Positions 13,331-24,083 of a DNA stretch of 64,000 nt are shown here, piece by piece. Within the stretch, counting starts at the first letter, position 1, and each line of letters opens with the position of its first letter. A program made the position numbers and the translations under genes. Under the pieces are notes generated by a model that had not been told where the DNA came from, searched no databases, and saw only the letters and a list, made by a program, of their open reading frames with translations. Source of the DNA: Patiria pectinifera (lineage: Eukaryota; Echinodermata; Asteroidea; Valvatida; Asterinidae); contig CM057136.1 of NCBI GenBank assembly GCA_029964075.1, positions 8,246,001-8,310,000 of the forward strand, written 5' to 3'.

Positions 13331-15173
13331 TATTTCTACGTCACTTGTTCTGCGTTCAAATCAAAGACTATTAATGCAACTACGTCTTTTCTTAGTTTCT
13401 GATATCGCATCGTAAAAGTCCACTGCTCTACGTTTGCCAAAAAGTAATTATTCCTAAGGGAAATTTCGCTGCTTTGACAATCAGGTTTCTCACGTATCCC
13501 TGAAAGCTTACTACAGAAACACAGGCAAGATTAGTTTATGCAAGATTAGGTTAGGCTTGCAGTACAGCAAGGTCTATGATATGCGAGGAGATTCGGCAAT
13601 TAATTATGCAAAACAAGACTGCGTCTTGACCTCGAGATTCTGACCATTCCCCAGGCGCCTTCTAGTTGGTCTTCGGTAACCCGTTGCTGTAATACACACA
13701 AAACCAGGGCAGCCGATTGACCAATCACCAGCTTAGGCCGCATATCTGCTCGTCGACAGGACGTCCCAAAGTTAAATCTGATCGGATGGCGCGCGGGGCA
13801 TGCCCACATAATATCGGACGATACCTGTTGCAGGAGCTTGCGGGCTCCGTTGACCAACAGATAATACTCAGACTAAGGCCAGATAGGCCTATATGATTAT
13901 ACTTCGGGTCTGTAGAACCAGCTTTCCTACGTTGCGTCTTACCACCCCCATAGCTGACGACACTGGTCCCTATCTGCCTAATCTTGATACCCTCATCAGT
14001 GGTTTGTTTTGATACCCTATTTCTATGATGACATGTACGTCTGCACGCATCTATTGTCCGACTTGTCTAAAGGACTGTATTATCCTTGAACACTGCTACG
14101 TGTCTTGCCTCGGGACATCTATGACGTCATACGGTAGGTCGAAGCATTTTGAACATTAATCCGTCGCCAAAACTACGATCACTAGAAACGTCTCCAAGTT
14201 ATAAGGATTGCAACGGTCGAGTCACTAATTTTGTGACTCGGATCGAGTTGAGTCATTTTGACTGAAGGAGTGACTCGAGTCGAGTCGAGCCATTAGGCCA
14301 AGAAGGTCGAGTCGAGTGGAAACATTTACCCGTTGTGACTCGAGTCGGACTAGAGTCGGGTCATTGACTCGAGTCATTACAACTCTGCCAAGTCGCACAG
14401 CAAACAGACTTTTATTGTTTGGCTTTTAAATTTGTGTTCAATCTTTAGCTTTCAATCAAAATAACAAAGGAAAGGGTTAAAAACAACAGACAGTAGTGTG
14501 TTTTGATCGTATGCGCATAATTGATCGGGTTATCGCGAGTCTTTCACAGACCGTGATTCAGGAATATTTATTTTACTCACGTATATGAATAAACCAATCC
14601 CGCGTCGGCTCGGCAGCCCATATTTAAAGACAACGTTGTATTAAATAACTCCGCCACGAAATCCTCCGCTCAATTAGTGTGTCTTCGGTTGACAAAAGGC
14701 ATATCGGGTAGCACTATAGCCGGAAGAAGACTTGTCAGTTTTTTTCCCCCTAACCTTTGCAACTGCAGCGATTTTTCCCCTCCTTGTATGGAGTAACTGG
14801 AGAATCTATAAATTTGATTTTTTGATAAGGGACATTTGAAGAGACTCGGAAAGGGCGTGTTCAAGGCTTGGTGCTCTTCACGACGCGTTAAAAAAACTGT
14901 ACATTACCGGGAGGGCATTCACCGTACTTTGATATGCAATTAGAGAACTCAACGAAATGCAAGTGTTTCCCTTTTGAGCCAGCCATAATGAATTAAATAA
15001 TATCAAAATATACATTTCCACTTCCCTGCACATTGTCCAGCATGTCCCTAAGGACGGGGTATTGTTAAGAACTCAGAAAACGATTTAAGTTGAGATGACG
15101 GAGTACTTTACACGTAATGTATGTATGACGTAGTGCATTCAGAGGATCCGATTACATTTTATTTTAAATAAGA
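13331..15173. other. No gene recognised apart from the GACTCGAGTC tract
   Basis: Colinear with 50491-52410. No protein or RNA gene seen. Confidence 0.55.
14216..14390. repeat. GACTCGAGTC-rich tract
   Basis: About a dozen overlapping or variant GAGTCGAGT / GACTCGAGTC palindromes in 175 bases, ending GACTCGAGTCATTACAACTC. It may be a foldback repeat end or a simple array. No coding. Confidence 0.75.
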
Positions 15174-15334
15174 GAATAAATTTGTGCTTCGACGGTTTTA
15201 AACACAATGTTTAAGATCGGTTGGAGTCTGGATGCTGATAATCACCCTATCAGAAGGCAAGGGTAATTATCAGCATCCAGACTCCTACCGGTCTTAAATA
15301 TAGTGTTTGAAACCGACCAAGCACATATTTATTC
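15174..15334. repeat. Foldback repeat around GAGTCTGGATGCTGATAA
   Basis: An imperfect palindrome of about 160 bases. The left half, AATAAATTTGTGCTTCGACG through GAGTCTGGATGCTGATAA, is mirrored by the right half ending CCAAGCACATATTTATTCC. It extends into a flank (15395-15510) that is related, in inverse orientation, to 33668-33960. Confidence 0.8.
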
Positions 15335-15594
15335 CCATTCATACCTTTTCGAGACAAAAACAAAGGAATAAATTATAAATTTTCAACGATTTCGGTCAAC
15401 AAAACACCCCTCGGGCCATACAATGGTAGGGCCCTCTGGTAAATAACTCCTTATATGGAGCAGAACGCAGATGTACCGGTGTAGTGTGAATTTAGGACTA
15501 TGAAATACTGACTCACTGGTAGTATTACGCACGCCTACATGAGGATAATAAAACGGTGCTGGCACCGGATTTCATAGGAGTCAAAAATTCATCT

Positions 15595-15786
15595 TTAATC
15601 CTAAAGGGGCCGGGGCGGAATCGGCCCCCAACTTTTTCCGCGATAGCCTTGATTTTTTTTTTTTCGCGACCCGAGCTGTTCTGACGTTTTAGCCTCGAGT
15701 CTTGCGCATCTTTTGATACCAAAAACCCCGAAAACATACCCCCCGGCTGAGAGATGGTCAAAATAACCCGGCCCTTTTAGGGTTAA
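15595..15786. mobile_element. piggyBac-like MITE (TTAA, CCCTAAAAGGGCCGGG)
   Basis: Flanked by TTAA at 15595-15598 and 15783-15786, with inverted ends that read CCCTAAAAGGGCCGGG (one base changed on the left). TTAA targets and a CCCT start are typical of piggyBac elements. No coding capacity. Same family as 19314-19687. Confidence 0.78.
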
Positions 15787-15873
15787 ACGTTACTGAGGAC
15801 ACGCTACAAAGCTGTTTGATAAAATCGTTGAACATTTCCAGGAATAAGCTGAGATAAGTGCGTCGATAAAGAG

Positions 15874-16282
15874 CAGTGGCGGCGCCACACTCTAAAAAAA
15901 AAAGGGGGGGGGGCAATTCGGTGGCAAGACAATATTTTTTGTGTGGGGGGGGGGAACAGTCACAATAAAATCTGATGATATCCGAAATTGAAGGGGAAAG
16001 TAAGGAAATTGACAATATGACTGTTTAAATGCAAGTGTGCCGTGACGCGTGTTTTGCCCACCAAAGTACCAATGGCAATGTTCATCATGCTTTCACTGGC
16101 TCAAAATGTGCCACGGAACTGATAATGCACGCTCAATCTTCAACTTGTTATGAACCTTAACAGAGAAGAAAATAATAAACATTGTTAATCTATTTGTAGA
16201 TAAAGTTCGGGGGGGGGGGGGCAAGGAAAGAACTTGGGGACAATCAAATGCCCCATGTCCCCACCCCATAGCGCCGCCACTG
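15874..16282. mobile_element. hAT-like MITE (CAGTGGCGGCGC)
   Basis: Inverted ends CAGTGGCGGCGCCA and TAGCGCCGCCACTG, internal G-rich runs and no open frame of note. The 8-base flanks (ATAAAGAG, ATATAGAA) match at six positions, compatible with an old hAT target duplication. A Tc1-like origin is possible. Confidence 0.72.
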
Positions 16283-16375
16283 ATATAGAATCACTGGTTA
16301 TGTTTGTAAAACACGCTATAAAAGTACAAGAAAACAGAAATTCTGAACCCAACATAGATATTTTAGCACAAACAT

Positions 16376-17990
16376 CTTAACGACACCCATGAGGAAACCA
16401 TTTTTTTCTGATAGAGGTCACTTCCCCATCTGAGGACGGTCGTCAATCTGAAAACGTGAACAAAACCCATGAGAGACGCTGCGACAAAGTTATTACGGAC
16501 AAGAGTAGAACAGTGTGGTGTCCTCGATACACACAAACATGTTTGTGTCAGTTCGTAGTTAGTTTTGACAAATTGCGTTCGTAATCTTTTCAGACCTTGC
16601 TTTTCTTTAACAAAGAGAACTATTTATCTTCCATAAAGCTGAAGAATCATACATGCTATTGCCAACGGCATCCGTACTTTTTTCCCCTGCCCAAGCGGGT
16701 AATAGCCTAAGATAATACTGTACGCTCATGCGCGTTGACAGAGAATAATAGGCAAAACGTTACGTACAAACAGGCACTCTAACACTCCGTCGTGCGCAAA
16801 TTTACCCAAGGAAATTCTTCGTATCAGGTTTTGGATAATGTAAACGGGCTGGGCCGTGTGTTTATCCTGTACACGCGTCTAAACTTAAAATAAATGAACT
16901 CTCGTCCGCTGATTTGGTTTGATCGAAAGTAGTGTCACTTTGAATTACAATAGAAAATAATATTAAAAACACGCCGTTGGATTCATCTGTGGCTGACAAA
17001 TTGTGTTTATATTTGGGAGGCGAGGCAGAAAATAATAAATCAATGCTTGTATTGAAAGGTTATCACATTTATTTTGACGAACATTAATTTAAATGAATGG
17101 GCCCTTAGCCACCGGTAACTTCTTTTAACTGACAATTGAATCCTGATGATTAGTCATACGTGAGGATTTACTACTTGTACTAGAATACATCCCAGAGTCG
17201 AGATGTATCTAATTGAAATTGAGAGCGTAGTTGATAAATTACTTTATATTGTTTTGTTCTTTTTTGACAAAGTTTGAAAATGGCGATATTTTTCATTGAT
17301 TGAGCTCCAGAATCAACAACCTGTATACAACTGAAACGTGGTTCACAGTCTAAATTCTTTGCAAAGGAAATGTATTCACAGAAAAAACGGTTACAAATAG
17401 GTTTTTCTTTATATTTACAATTAGGGGTCTGACACTTGTCAAATTTTGGGCACAATAAGATAAGTGACGATTTTAGACGCTCGTAAACGCTCGGATACAC
17501 CTTGAGATACTTTGAGAAGATCCCTGATGTGGTTGTTGACGATGGCGTCACACGCTGAACGCTTAAATAGCTCACTTTCGTTGGTGGAAAGTTCTAACTT
17601 TGCAATGCTACTGAGAATGGACGTCGCAGTAAATAGGCGTCGCGTCCATCTTGATTTCGCCACTGACTGGAGAAGGGGCACCATTTTTGCCTGTTTGAAA
17701 TGTAACCCACCACCATTTATTTTGCTGAGCCTCTCATTTGTTTTGTGCATGTTTTTTTTTTTTCAACCGAGGACTGTCCGTACTTGGGTAAATGTCCTCT
17801 ATCAGAAAAAAAAGGGTTTCCACGTCTTGTGTCGTCAATTGTTCTTTTGTTTGTGCTGAAATATACATTATTTTGCAGGGACTCTCATTTGTTTTGTGCG
17901 GGTTTTTTTCTTCAAACGAGGACTGTCTGCACTTGGGTTCGTGATGTCCTCGACCAGAAGAGGGACTTTCCCCACGAGAGTCCTAGTTTG
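16376..17990. mobile_element. ~1.6-kb element with long inverted ends, right end tandemly repeated
   Basis: The left arm (16376-16500: ACGACACCCATGAGGAAACC, TTTTTTTCTGATAGAGG, ACAAAACCCATGAGAG) is matched in inverse order by 17725-17850 over about 120 bases. On the right the arm occurs twice with a 151-base period (CTCTCATTTG at 17731 and 17882). The interior is AT-rich and includes an unrecognised open frame near 17439-17750. The inverted arms suggest a DNA transposon, but no target duplication is clear. Confidence 0.6.
17439..17750 (-). CDS. Unrecognised open frame inside the long-inverted-end element
   Basis: A 103-codon frame reading inward from the right arm. It contains KSRWTRRLFTATSILSSIAK and ACDAIVNNHIRDLLKV. 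I do not recognise a family. The second copy (54512-55084) keeps the first part but follows another frame after NNHIR because of a one-base difference in a C run (17520-17523 region). Both strands are fairly open here, so coding is uncertain. It could be a transposon protein remnant or chance. Confidence 0.22.
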   Translation of the reverse strand: MHKTNERLSKINGGGLHFKQAKMVPLLQSVAKSRWTRRLFTATSILSSIAKLELSTNESELFKRSACDAIVNNHIRDLLKVSQGVSERLRASKIVTYLIVPKI

Positions 17991-18010
17991 CATGTGTACA
18001 TGAATAGGGA

Positions 18011-18322
18011 AAGTGTGGGATTGTGGTTAGGGCCTGTGACTCACTATCAGAGGGTCAGGGGTTCGAATCAGCTGCTGGCCATAGTTGTGTCCTTGGGCAA
18101 GCCACTTTACCCCAACTTGCCTCTCTCCACCCAGGAGTATAAAAGGGTACCGGCATTAGCTGGGGAGTAACCTGCGATGGACTAGCATCCAATCCAGGGG
18201 GAATAGAAATGTTCTCAGTCGTTTCATGCTCCTGAAACCCGAGATAACCGCCGGGCAGATGTGACCTTTCCTAATAGCGCTTACGATTTTGCTGCGAGTT
18301 AAATAAATGAAATAAAAAAAAA
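18011..18322 (+). mobile_element. tRNA-derived SINE, family A
   Basis: A tRNA-like head with GTGGTTAGGGCC (box A region) and GGTTCGAATC (box B) is followed by a body containing CCTTGGGCAAGCCACTTTAC and GTATAAAAGGGTACCGGC, and ends in TAATAGCGCTTACGATTTTG with an AAATAAATGAAATAAA tail. The LINE-like end suggests mobilisation by an L2/CR1-type partner. Confidence 0.85.
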
Positions 18323-18896
18323 TGCGGTTATTGGAAAGAAGAGAATGCTTCGTTTACAGGAGCCAATCGATCCCTAATTACTTGTGATAATGACATCGTA
18401 ACAGGACCGCGCTCTTCCGTCCCCCAAAAAATCGATACTGTGCAAGATCATTCCCGCCATAGGAAAAATCGCAGAAACCCAACACGCGCCGATGAAACGC
18501 ATCGTCTGCTTGCGCACTGTCCAGCTACGATAAAAGAAAGAGAGAACTCTGCAAAACATACATCAGCTTCTTGTTTCTGGTGTGGCATGATTTCAATACA
18601 GACCTGGGGCTGTTGTTTTTCTGCGATGATAAAATGGGGCATCGCATGTCTTAACACTGTTAGTGTGTTTATTCTGGCACACTGCTTAATGGACCTTTAT
18701 GCGGAGTAACACTGAGATGGCATATGAGGCAGGATACGTGCTATTAGTTTTGGTTATTTTTAGGCGCGATGAAAAACTATGTAGGCCTACTGGTCAATAT
18801 ATTTCAAAAAGGAAACTTTAGCATTGGAATCTGACTGAAAATAATGGACGAGCTCAACCTTCGTAACAGGAAAAAACACTTTGCGTTTAATCCATT

Positions 18897-19215
18897 AGGA
18901 GTGCCGTGGCCTCGTGGTCAGTAGCATTGAATTCGTGGTGGTCGGCAGGTAATTCTGCAGGTTGTGGGTTCGAGTCCAGTCTGGGGTGATGGTACGTGAG
19001 CACTTTGGCGAGGCTCTGTGTCAATCATTGTTTTTCCTCACCCAGTAGTTAATTGGGAACCTGTGGGCGCAGAGATGGTTGATGTGATTGATTTTAGCTG
19101 CTTTGCGCCGAAATAGCATGGAGCTGTATGCTTTCCAGGGAGCGGAGATTGTATTTGGAATGTTTCATTGGCACGATGACCAGAGTAATGATGATGCAGC
19201 GCCTTCAGCACCAAT
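18897..19215 (+). mobile_element. tRNA-derived SINE, family B
   Basis: The head has box A TGGCCTCGTGG and a perfect box B GGTTCGAGTCC, about 55 bases apart. The body is shared with the minus-strand insertion at 25496-25846. The 3' end is less clear than there. Confidence 0.83.
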
Positions 19216-19313
19216 ATTGGTAGATCAGGAAAAGGGGCGCAGTATATCAATGTTTAACTGCATCAGATATGAATTCTTATTTTACTTTGATGTATTGGCT
19301 CTCGTTTGCTTAC

Positions 19314-19687
19314 TTAACAATAAAAGGGCCGGGGGCGAAATCTGCCTCCCCCCTTCCCAACTTTTTCTGCCTTGAATTTTTTTTCGCGTCCCGAGTTGTT
19401 ATGACTTAAACATTTTGTGAAAACTGAATTTTCCCACATACGTAGAGTACACAAAGCAGCATTACCATTCTTACATATGAATAATTAATTAGCCATAATT
19501 CCAAAACCCTTTGACATAGAGTCATGAATTTCTTGGGTATGTTTATGATGAGTTGCTCTATGCATGTACTGAATTTTTTCGTCACTCGATGGCCGAGATC
19601 TAAGGGGAGGGGGGGGGCGGATTCCGCAATAGATGGCTGATTCCGGCTGATAGATGGTCAAAATAGCCCGGCCCTTTTTAGGGTTAA
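19314..19687. mobile_element. piggyBac-like MITE, longer member
   Basis: TTAA at 19314-19317 and 19684-19687, with GGGCCGGG inverted ends. Subterminal blocks are shared with 15595-15786 (TTTTTTCGCG, CCCGAG, TGATAGATGGTCAAAATA), while the middle is unrelated. Confidence 0.78.
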
Positions 19688-20395
19688 TATAGATCTGAGA
19701 TTGGATAGTTACTTTATGTTTGTAGTGAATCAGTTCTTTTTCTTTGAATTTATTACTGGGTGCATGGAAAGATTTTAGAAACTGGTCACAAGCTGCTAAG
19801 CTGATAAAAGGAAATGTCTATTTTTTCCCCCCAGATCTACACCGCGGATTCTTTTGGACTCTTGGGCTCTCTCGCGGGAGATCGAGGTTGCGCGCTGCCA
19901 TTGCGTCGTTCTATCACTGATGTTGCATCCCTGTTGTGCCAATGGACGATCTGCTGCTGTGATGTGGACCCTGGATGGTTTACCAAGGAGGATTTGTGAT
20001 TCGATGGCTGCTGTTTCGTAACCGTCATCCGCAGACCCCCCCCCCCCCCTGACCTGATAGCACATTTCTAAACCTGACAACATCTTTTGTCCGGGTTCAG
20101 ATAATAATCGGCCTCTTTGTCTGGCAGGGAATATTTGCGCGGATGACTTGAGTTTCTGCGGGATCATTGATGAAAGGGCTACTTAAAGCAAGCAGGATAT
20201 CTCTTAGTTTAGCACAAACCTGTGGCTATGTTGCTTTGACAACCTCTCCAAGCCTGTAAAGCGACCTCACTTATCAGGATGCACCTTCTCTGACGTGTCT
20301 CGCGGGATTTCGACAACTGTAAGACGTTGTTTCGTAAAATGTTTTCCTGCGTCTGATCTTGAGAGTCACATGTGGCTTAGTTTTTGATTTGATGG
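19688..20395. other. Receptor upstream region
   Basis: Strongly conserved between copies (57389-58100). TTTTTTCCCCCCAG at 19821-19834 looks like another splice acceptor, so a further non-coding exon is possible. A C run of 14 near 20036 varies in length. No promoter motif I trust. Confidence 0.4.
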
Positions 20396-20525
20396 TTATT
20401 TTTCCACAGCTGAGGTACAGATACAAGACGCTATTTGCGTTGAATTGAAGAGGGAGACTCCACACAGCTATTTGGACTTCATAAGAAACAGATAAGTTAA
20501 TATATTAAGACTCGCACGGCTAAAC
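20396..20525 (+). other. Predicted 3' splice site and 5' UTR of the receptor
   Basis: TTATTTTTCCACAG at about 20396-20409 is a strong pyrimidine-tract acceptor, followed by 116 bases without another ATG before the start at 20526. The second copy keeps the same site and spacing (exon start 58115, ATG 58231). I infer that transcripts splice into 20410 from an upstream non-coding exon. The site is seen, its use is not. Confidence 0.42.
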
Positions 20526-21254
20526 ATGGCTTACCTAACGGAGATTACCAACTTCTCAAGTGCCAACGCCACAGAGGAACCAGACTATTATGATGTAGAG
20601 TATTACAAAGAGCCAGTCTGGGTCCAGGCCATCTTCATTAGCCTCTACGGAACTGTCAGCGTCCTGGGTATCTGCGGCAACGGCATCGTGTGCTACATTG
20701 TCCTGGGACACCAGCGGATGCGCACGGTTACCAACTACTTTATCGTCAACCTGGCGATCGGGGATTTGCTAATGGCGGCCATGTGCGTTAACTTCACCGT
20801 CTACGCCACGCTGTATACCCGCTGGCCTTTTGGAGAGGTCATGTGCAAGTTGGTGTCCTTCTGCCAGACTATTTCAGTCTCGGTCAGCATCTATACCTTA
20901 GTGGCCATCGGTGTGGACCGGTATTTCGCCATTATCCACCCCTTGCGGCCCCGTATGGGGTCCAAGGAGACGCTCTTTGTTATCGGCGTCATTTGGGTCA
21001 TCTCAGTCGCCCTGGCCTTGCCTGCTGTGCTCTTCACCACAGTTGAGACTGCCGGGGATGCTACCTTCTGCACGGACGGGTCCTGGGAGGATTCCCTGGT
21101 CTACTCGCTCATCTGCATGGTTCTTCAGTACTTCTTGCCGCTGACGGTGCTGACGGCAGCCTACATCAGGATCGGGAAGCGAATCTGGGGGAGGAGAACC
21201 CCAGGCGAGGTGGAGGCGGAGAGGGATAAGAAGATGAGTGAATCCAAAGCACGG
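20526..21254 (+). CDS. Luqin/RYamide-type neuropeptide receptor, exon 1 (residues 1-243)
   Basis: First coding exon of a class A GPCR that should sit in the plasma membrane and signal through G proteins on binding a luqin/RYamide-like peptide. The start AAACATGG is a good initiation context. The N-terminus has two N-glycosylation sequons (N9, N14) and an acidic Asp/Tyr-rich stretch. Visible landmarks: TM1 GN (N52), TM2 LAIGD (D80), TM3 cysteine C107 paired with ECL2 C182, DRY at 131-133, TM4 W157, TM5 P205. MRTVTNYFIVNLAIGD and the third loop (RTPGEVEAERDKKMSESK) closely resemble what I recall of Drosophila RYamide receptor and of luqin receptors. The exon ends at CGG before GTAAGA, phase 0, and joins exon 2 at 26419. 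NPY, tachykinin and GPR83 receptors are the next nearest families but fit the loop motif less well. Confidence 0.93.
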
Positions 21255-21284
21255 GTAAGAAACTGATTCTCAATTCCTCCCATA

Positions 21285-22290
21285 ACTTAATTTTAAAGAT
21301 TCAAGTAGCAATATGGGGTAGTATAGTTACCATGAGGCAGTAGAGGTATCATGAGGAAGTATACATATAGTGAGGTGTTATATAGGGATAATTAGTCAAG
21401 CTGTCATGAGTTAATCGAGGCATGAAATAGTAGAGGTTTGGGGCAGTAAATGTTTCATAAGGGTGTAGAGGTATCATGGGGTAGTCGACGTACCATGAGG
21501 TAGTCAAGGTACCGTGAGTTAATCTAGGTATGGGCCTTATTCACGAGTTGTCCATTTTTGTCAAGTTCCCTGAATGTATTTCATTAATTGTTAACTGTTG
21601 AATGGGATGGCGCCAGACTATTTATGCAGGTACAATGCAGCTTTATTTCACTGTCTTTTTTTTAAATATGGCTTTAAACATTAGGGAACGTTTAATTACA
21701 AATTTTAAATTATTCATTAAAGCAGGCTGGAATTTATTATGAATTAACTTACTTTCATTTCTCTTCGCAAGTTTCTAAAATTAAGATGTTACCTAACTTT
21801 CATTTCAATATGGCCGACTCGTGAATAAGGCCCATCATGAGGTACTATGAGGTAGTTGTGGTACCATGAGGTATAGTCGAGATACCATGTGGTAGTCGAG
21901 GTACCATGAGGTAGTAGAGGTACCTTTAGGGAGTCGAGGTACCATGAGGTAGTCGCGGTATCTTGAGGTAATCGAGGTATCATGAGGTACTCAAAATATC
22001 ACGAGATAGTAAAGGCATCGTGAAGTAGAAGAAGAATCATGAGATAATCCAGGAATCATGAGACAGTAGAGGTATCAAGAGATAGGTTTTATGAGATAGT
22101 AGAGAGGTCATGACGTAGTCAAGCTGTCACGAGGTAATACATGTATCATGGGGTTGTAGAGGTATCATAAGGGTGTAGATGTAGCGTGAGATATTCGAGG
22201 TGTCATGAGGTAGTAGAGGTATCGTACTAGAGGTATCATGAGGTGATCGAGATATCATGAGTTAATACAGGTATCATGAGATCATGAGTA
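21285..22290 (+). repeat. Intronic minisatellite (GAGGTA-type, ~16-18 bp)
   Basis: Dozens of imperfect units built on GAGGTATCATGAGGTAGT, with spacings of about 16-18 bases, fill the start of receptor intron 1. The array is interrupted at 21532-21833 by an inverted-repeat element. Apparent reading frames in it are repeat artefacts. Confidence 0.9.
21532..21833. mobile_element. 302-bp inverted-repeat element (GGGCCTTATTCACGAGT)
   Basis: Ends in GGGCCTTATTCACGAGT and its exact inverse, with no coding capacity. It lies inside the minisatellite. The short flanks are too repetitive to define a target duplication. The GGG start is reminiscent of Harbinger-type elements, but that assignment is a guess. 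Confidence 0.75.
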
Positions 22291-23945
22291 TCAAAGGTCT
22301 GCTACAGTTTGGAAGTATATTTTCTAGGTACATGTATATGATATAAAACTTCACAAAATGACGTGATCACGGATGGCAAATTGAGATCTGAAAATATACC
22401 ACAAAAAAGAATGCCTCAATTCAGTTTGCCTTCAGAGACCTCCAACATTGCAGCCATTTAGTATTGGTCCCTGACGACTCAAAAGGAATAACAAACAGGC
22501 GTGTCAATTCAATTATTAGTAGTCTATAATTGAGCATCACACTCACAGGAAATAATGTGAGTGCATTCCAGTTTAAAAAAAGTAGTCTCACTTCAGAAAA
22601 TGGGAAGAAAAGAAACAGTTCGATGCTCAAGAACAAATACAGCCAATCGCCATTTAAAAAAATCCTTCCACTTCTTTACAAAAAAAAGAGCGAATTTGGA
22701 GTCAAATTTCATCTTAAATTCCTTAGAAATTTAAAGTTTGAACTACGGTTGAGGCCTACCTTAATTGCAGCCTTATTTGCTACTATACTAACTCTAAAGT
22801 AGTAGGGTCACAAAATGAGGACATAGAAATCGTGATTCGGCAGGCTTAGGCAACCTTGGGCCTATTTCACTGGCCTGCACAACCAATTGTGCCCAAGGTA
22901 TTTCTACGTCTTAAAACCACGGCGTGTACCGCTTCGTCTCTGATCCAAGCATAATTGTAAAGGCCTTGAACCGTCAAACTAAATGGAAGTTCTCCAAATG
23001 TTGAACTGGAGTCTCCTCTGTCAGGAGGCCGGAAACGCTGGAAGGAAGCTAATGTTTCAAAAATAACTCAGTGTAGACGAAGCTGATGAGCAGCTGCTCG
23101 TTATTACAGCAAGTGTAGAATTTGGCTCCTGGACTTTAGCCAGCTATACACTTCACAATTCACGGTTCATGTGAAGATGAAGGTCTTAAGTGGTACGGTG
23201 ACGTGGTACGGTGACGTGGTTGAGGCACTAAGGATCGACAGTAATGGGTTGACGGCAAAGCTGACAGAAGCCTTCGCAGCAAAAAAAAAGAGTATGTTAT
23301 GTGCCTTGTGTCTCAGATAACAAGACTTGTTTGTTGAGCGTTCGGTTTGATACATTTGGATTGTATTAGCTTGAATTGACATGACACCTGCTCCCGTGAA
23401 ACCCGGACAAAGTTGCAGGTGTTATTGCACAATGGGCCGTGTAAAGTCATGTTGGGGTAGATACATACCATTTTCAGGTTTAGAGCTTTGCTGAATAAGC
23501 TTTTAAACTGCAAATTCAAAACCTTCCAGATTAGGAATATACAGTATGTCCCCCCAAAAATTGTCCGTCCGACTGTTTTAAAATAACTACAACCATGAGG
23601 TTAATTTTGAATAAGTTTGATTGTGTAAATACGTCTACACCTTGGCCTCAACCCATATGAGTTTCATATATATAATTTCAGTCACGCATCACTGCACAAT
23701 TGACAAATGATCACAACAGTTTTAGACACTGTGACAAGTACGTTCCTTGCTCTAATAAATTTCAGTGCTGTGCTATGTACGGTAAGCTGTTTAAAATCCT
23801 GCATGTTGTGAAAAAGGCTGATATATGACTTGGATTGGAATCATTTTCCAAAGGCTTAGGATTATTATATTTTTTTAACTGACCTCATGGAATTGTATAT
23901 ATTGCAAAAATAGTGAGACGGACACTATTTTTGGGTGCATACCTA
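22291..23945. other. Intron 1 interior, no gene recognised
   Basis: Few differences from 60246-61925. It contains an 18-base direct repeat GGTACGGTGACGTGGT at 23192-23222. No coding segment recognised. Confidence 0.55.
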
Positions 23946-24083
23946 TGTTCCCCAATACCGATGTTCCCCGAAATCCTTACCAGGTTAACCCTAACCCTAA
24001 CCCTAACCCTAACCCTAACCCTAACCCTAACCCTAAACCTAACCCTTATCCTAAGCATTTCGGGGAACATCGGTATTGGGGAA
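23946..24083. mobile_element. Hairpin element with telomere-like CCCTAA core
   Basis: Two inverted arms (TGTTCCCCAATACCGATG with GTTCCCCGAAAT, and their inverse) of about 30 bases flank eight exact CCCTAA units followed by degenerate ones. The layout suggests a small foldback transposon whose centre is a telomere-type repeat, not a chromosome-end remnant. The LTLTLT and RVRVRV frames read from it are artefacts. Confidence 0.82.

Noticed and set aside
13600-13857. 85-codon minus-strand frame
   Set aside because: No motif, and the frame is not preserved in the right copy.
20843-21144. Alternative frames over receptor exon 1
   Set aside because: Shadows of the receptor frame, which alone has family motifs and correct splice phase.
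21789-21983. Repetitive open frame (PRLPQDTATTSWYLD)
   Set aside because: It is a reading of the GAGGTA minisatellite.
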